DNA of 10,837 nt, taken from contig JANBPT010001317.1 in the NCBI GenBank assembly GCA_027575765.1, positions 1-10,837 of the forward strand, written 5' to 3'. The DNA comes from Tieghemiomyces parasiticus. Taxonomy: Eukaryota > Kickxellomycota > Dimargaritomycetes > Dimargaritales > Dimargaritaceae. Both the position numbers and the translations under genes were made by a program. Shown here one piece after another: positions 8,358 to 10,837 of the stretch (its first letter is position 1; the number at the start of each line of letters is the position of its first letter). The notes below the pieces were generated by a model. The model did no database searches. It saw only the letters and a program-made list of their open reading frames with translations, and was not told the DNA's origin.

Positions 8358-9962
8358 ATGGTCTCGCACACGGATCCTGTACCCGAGCTGGTTGCGGAGT
8401 TGCTACAGCAAGCTTCCGCCAGGTAAAGTAGAACAAAACGTACTGCCAAGTCCTCCGGCGTGACTATTGTTGGCTATAGCGTACGTGGCCTGGCCTCCCC
8501 CCACCCACCTCACGTTGATGATTATCGGTACTGACGTGTCCAATAGATGTATAACCTCCGATGAACCCCGTCAGAGCCTCCTTAGACGAGCGGTACCTTG
8601 TAGGTATTGCAGGTAAGCGCCAAAGTGTCATTACGACCCCTCTCCTATTGAAGCAGCCGCCTTTGAAGGTCAGCCATTAAATATATATGTATATATATAT
8701 TGTAAAGTCAGATATAAACTCAACGGATGTTTGACACCATCCTCCCTATCGCTCCGACATCATCAGGAATCCCGGGATCTGGCAAGTCCACGCTATGCGA
8801 CAAATTGGTAGCGGGACTGAACGCCAAGGCAGGACACGGTAAATTCAATCACAATTTGCTCATGAGAATAATTGCACCAGCAATCTACATTTGACATTAG
8901 GCTTAACGAAAAAATAACCCCCATACCTTATCTACCTCTGACCATATGTCGCCTTAAAGACATCGCGGTGCTAGTGCCCATGGACGGGTTTCATTATCCC
9001 CGCAGCGTGCTGGACACATTCGAGGTAGGTTGAATGGTACGGGTCGGAGGAGGCTTCTAATTCAGAGGCTAAGCACGTGGACGGCATTGAGTAGCCCGCT
9101 ATTGGATGCCTCCGTGTCTCTCCTGACTTTATCATACACCATGTCACTAACACTTTGTCTGGGGTACATACCCTTCGGTAGAATGCCGCCGAAGCGCACC
9201 GGAGGCGTGGGGCACCTTTTACGTTTGACGCCCAAGGTAGGTTGAAGAATAAGAAAACTTGGATATGTGCACAGCGTTCAGCTAACGAAGTTTATGCAGA
9301 TTAGCAGGTCGTGGATAATATCGCCACTGGTGGTTTCGGCCACCCGCCCCTTACTGATACTCACCCTGGTTGCATCTAAACCGCACGTAAACTAGGTTTT
9401 CTAAACCTTCTCCAGCGTATTCGGAACACAGGCTCGCAGACGGAGATAAACGCCCCGTCATTCGACCACCACCAGAAAGACCCCGTTGCCGATGCAATCA
9501 CCATACAGCCGAACCATCGCATCGTGATCTTTGAGGGTTTGTATCTGCAACTCGCGGATGTGCCCGTATGGAAAGAGATTTCAGGTCTTGTAGACGCCAA
9601 CTGGTGGGTGGAGTGTGATCCTGTCATCTGTCGAGCCCGGGTGATTGAGCGCCACTTACGAGCCGGAATATGTAAGCGCTTGCAGCTACACTTGGCTCCC
9701 CTCCCCCACCCTCTACCTCCACCTTCATCACGCTTGGGCTTAGTATTAGTGAGTGTGGTGGTTTCGTATATAATTTGAGGCTACATATCCGACTAACAGC
9801 GACGCGCTTTATATCGACTTTGGTTTAACGGCACAATTTACACAATCAGGCGCCGACCACCGCCAGGCCGAAGTTCAGACTGACAGCAACGACATGGTCA
9901 ATGCACAGTATATCCTCAACCATCGTCTGGCACGGATCGACCGGGTGATCCGCACAGATTAA
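8358..9962 (+). CDS. PRK/URK-family P-loop kinase (uridine kinase-like; resembles YFH7/FrcK group)
   Basis: Probable ATP-dependent small-molecule kinase; substrate unknown. Exons by splice phase: 8358-8422, 8575-8612, 8767-8838, 8960-9024, 9182-9236, 9432-9671 and 9850-9962, together 648 bp or 215 aa with TAA at 9960-9962. Motifs in order: Walker A G35-IPGSGKST; PMDGFH 65-70 with the catalytic-type Asp; AHRRRGAPFTFD about 85-96; APSFDHHQKDPV about 106-117; RIVIFEGLYLQL; CDPVICRARVIERHLRAG; and the C-terminal SNDMVNAQYIL. This order is that of fungal and bacterial uridine kinase-like proteins. Most introns are 121-195 bp; donors are GTAAA/G/T or GTAGG, and one acceptor (8959) ends AAAG. Exon 2 has only 38 bases. 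The helix normally after FTFD is missing from this model, so a small exon between 9237 and 9431 may have been missed. The start may be upstream. Confidence 0.87.
8680..8701. repeat. Imperfect (AT)n tract
   Basis: An AT-alternating run broken by one G at 8689, inside the second kinase intron (8613-8766). Confidence 0.9.
9237..9431 (+). other. Kinase intron 5, boundaries partly unresolved
   Basis: The donor GTAGGT at 9237 is clear. Acceptor ACAG at 9428-9431 restores the frame (CAAG joined to GCTCGCAG). A better-looking acceptor, ttctccag at 9415, would add RIRNT, which fits the family, but it is in phase 0 and does not join a phase-1 exon. A likely missed mini-exon near 9309-9332 (see findings) would explain this. 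Confidence 0.55.
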
Positions 9963-10435
9963 CCTGGGGTGACGAGTAATCGGTTGGTTCAAGAGCGTGG
10001 TCCATATGTGGTACTGTATAGTCTACTGTGCACGCGCTGCAAGTGCTTACTTGAACTTCAGAGTTGAACGGCGTTAAGATCGAAGCTAGCCTGGAAATTA
10101 ACTCTGAAGGTGTATTATGCAGAGTAGAGAAGACTTACATGGTGCCCGGTTCCAAGAAAGGTTGCTGGAATGATAATAACGCTATTTAAATAAAGTTAAA
10201 CTTTTCAATCTAGTATATACTGCTCAGGTTATGACGGGGTGTGTGGCCCGAGAAGGAAAGCAACAAGAAGAAAGACCGAGGGAGGGTCGCCGCCGAGCAG
10301 GCCGAGTAGAATAAAGAAGTATTATTCATTACAAACTTAATGACTATACAATTATGGGTGATTCGCCGTCATTAAATAGGTGTGGTTCAAATGATGACGC
10401 GGAACCGTTTGGTGTAACTTGAGGCGCTTTGTTCG
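9963..10435. other. 3' flank of the kinase gene with two AATAAA signals
   Basis: AATAAA occurs at 10189-10194 and 10310-10315, about 230 and 350 bases after the kinase stop, and either could serve its 3' end. The stretch is AT-richer than the genes. No convincing gene is seen; short frames with splice-like ends on the minus strand are not supported by any domain. Confidence 0.45.
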
Positions 10436-10464
10436 GGGGCCCTCTCCATGAGGAGGAGGGCCCC
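10436..10464. repeat. GC-rich hairpin (8 bp + 4 bp, one bulge)
   Basis: GGGGCCCT pairs with AGGGCCCC, then CTCC pairs with GGAG after a single bulged G at 10456, around the loop ATGA. It is not followed by a T run on either strand, so it is not a simple rho-independent-type terminator, a signal not expected for a nuclear fungal gene anyway. Confidence 0.85.
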
Positions 10465-10579
10465 AAATCGAGTTGAGTTCACTTCTGAAGTAAGAAGGTT
10501 GCCGCTTTCTTTTCTCCCGAAGGACATGATAAATCCGCGATGGAAGTTTGAGGATTACATCAGGGAGACAGATTCTTGA
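10448..10579 (+). CDS. Doubtful 43-codon ORF
   Basis: The ATG sits in the loop of the hairpin at 10436-10464 and the frame ends with TGA at 10577-10579. The product starts MRRRAPNRVEF and ends KFEDYIRETDS; its C-terminal half looks protein-like but matches no family I know. There is no clear start context, and the opposite strand is also open across this stretch. It could be an exon of a larger gene or chance. Confidence 0.15.
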   Translation: MRRRAPNRVEFTSEVRRLPLSFLPKDMINPRWKFEDYIRETDS

Positions 10580-10837
10580 AGGGAGGTGGCTTCCCTGGAC
10601 AAGAAAGCGTCCTGGGGTGCGCCTCGGTTACAAGGTCAAGGACAGGCAGTAACACCATATCCGAAAGACAGACTGATTAATGTATTTTTTGATTACACAT
10701 TATCCTCAACCTCATCATCATATATTACAAGTATGGAACTCCAGCGGAAGACGGCGATTATCGCATAAGATGTGCTGAATTTCCACTCCCAGTGCCATAC
10801 CTTCCGTGACCAAGGATCCTGAACGTAATACCAAGGT
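10580..10837. other. Unassigned right end of window
   Basis: Short frames are open on both strands, for example 10586-10768 plus and 10352-10627 minus, but none has an ATG plus recognisable motifs. A splice-acceptor-like motif on the minus strand (tttcttgtccag, at about 10595-10606) hints at, but does not prove, an exon of a gene entering from the right. Confidence 0.25.

Noticed and set aside
10352..10627. 91-codon open minus-strand stretch with a splice-acceptor-like motif nearby
   Set aside because: The only ATG is near its end, no family is recognisable, and the opposite strand is open too; not enough for a gene call.
10728..10837. Minus-strand frame rich in Trp (begins DPWSRKVWHWEWKF)
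   Set aside because: It vaguely recalls small complex I subunits, but the conserved pattern does not continue and the frame cannot be extended in the window.

Overview
The window is nuclear DNA from a fungus. The evidence is a kexin (Kex2-type) protease with a single transmembrane segment, a Ser/Thr-rich linker and a long acidic tail, plus genes split by short GT-AG introns of about 120-250 bp. The coding sequence is GC-rich and there are no operons. The lineage may be an early-diverging fungus, but that is a guess. No mobile element, CRISPR array, tRNA or rRNA was seen, and I found no new multi-gene system: these are core eukaryotic genes with some unusual details.

Layout: (1) 1-2730, minus strand: an AMSH/Sst2 (STAMBP) family K63-linkage deubiquitinase. 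Three exons lie in the window; its last few residues lie beyond base 1. (2) 2731-4760: a divergent intergenic region holding both 5' leaders, each long and free of ATG or nearly so, and a perfect 10-bp hairpin. (3) 4761-7619, plus strand: an intronless kexin of 952 aa with all catalytic residues. (4) 7620-8357: spacer with a 13-C tract and a 136-codon open extension in frame with the next gene. (5) 8358-9962, plus strand: a PRK/URK (uridine kinase-like) P-loop kinase in at least seven exons, reconstructed here by splice phase and family motifs. (6) 9963-10837: AT-richer flank with two AATAAA signals, a strong hairpin and a doubtful 43-codon ORF.

Relations: the deubiquitinase acts at endosomes with ESCRT, and kexins cycle between late Golgi and endosomes, so the divergent pair shares a cellular compartment. 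Co-regulation is only inference. The kinase is a soluble small-molecule kinase-like protein with no evident link to the other two.
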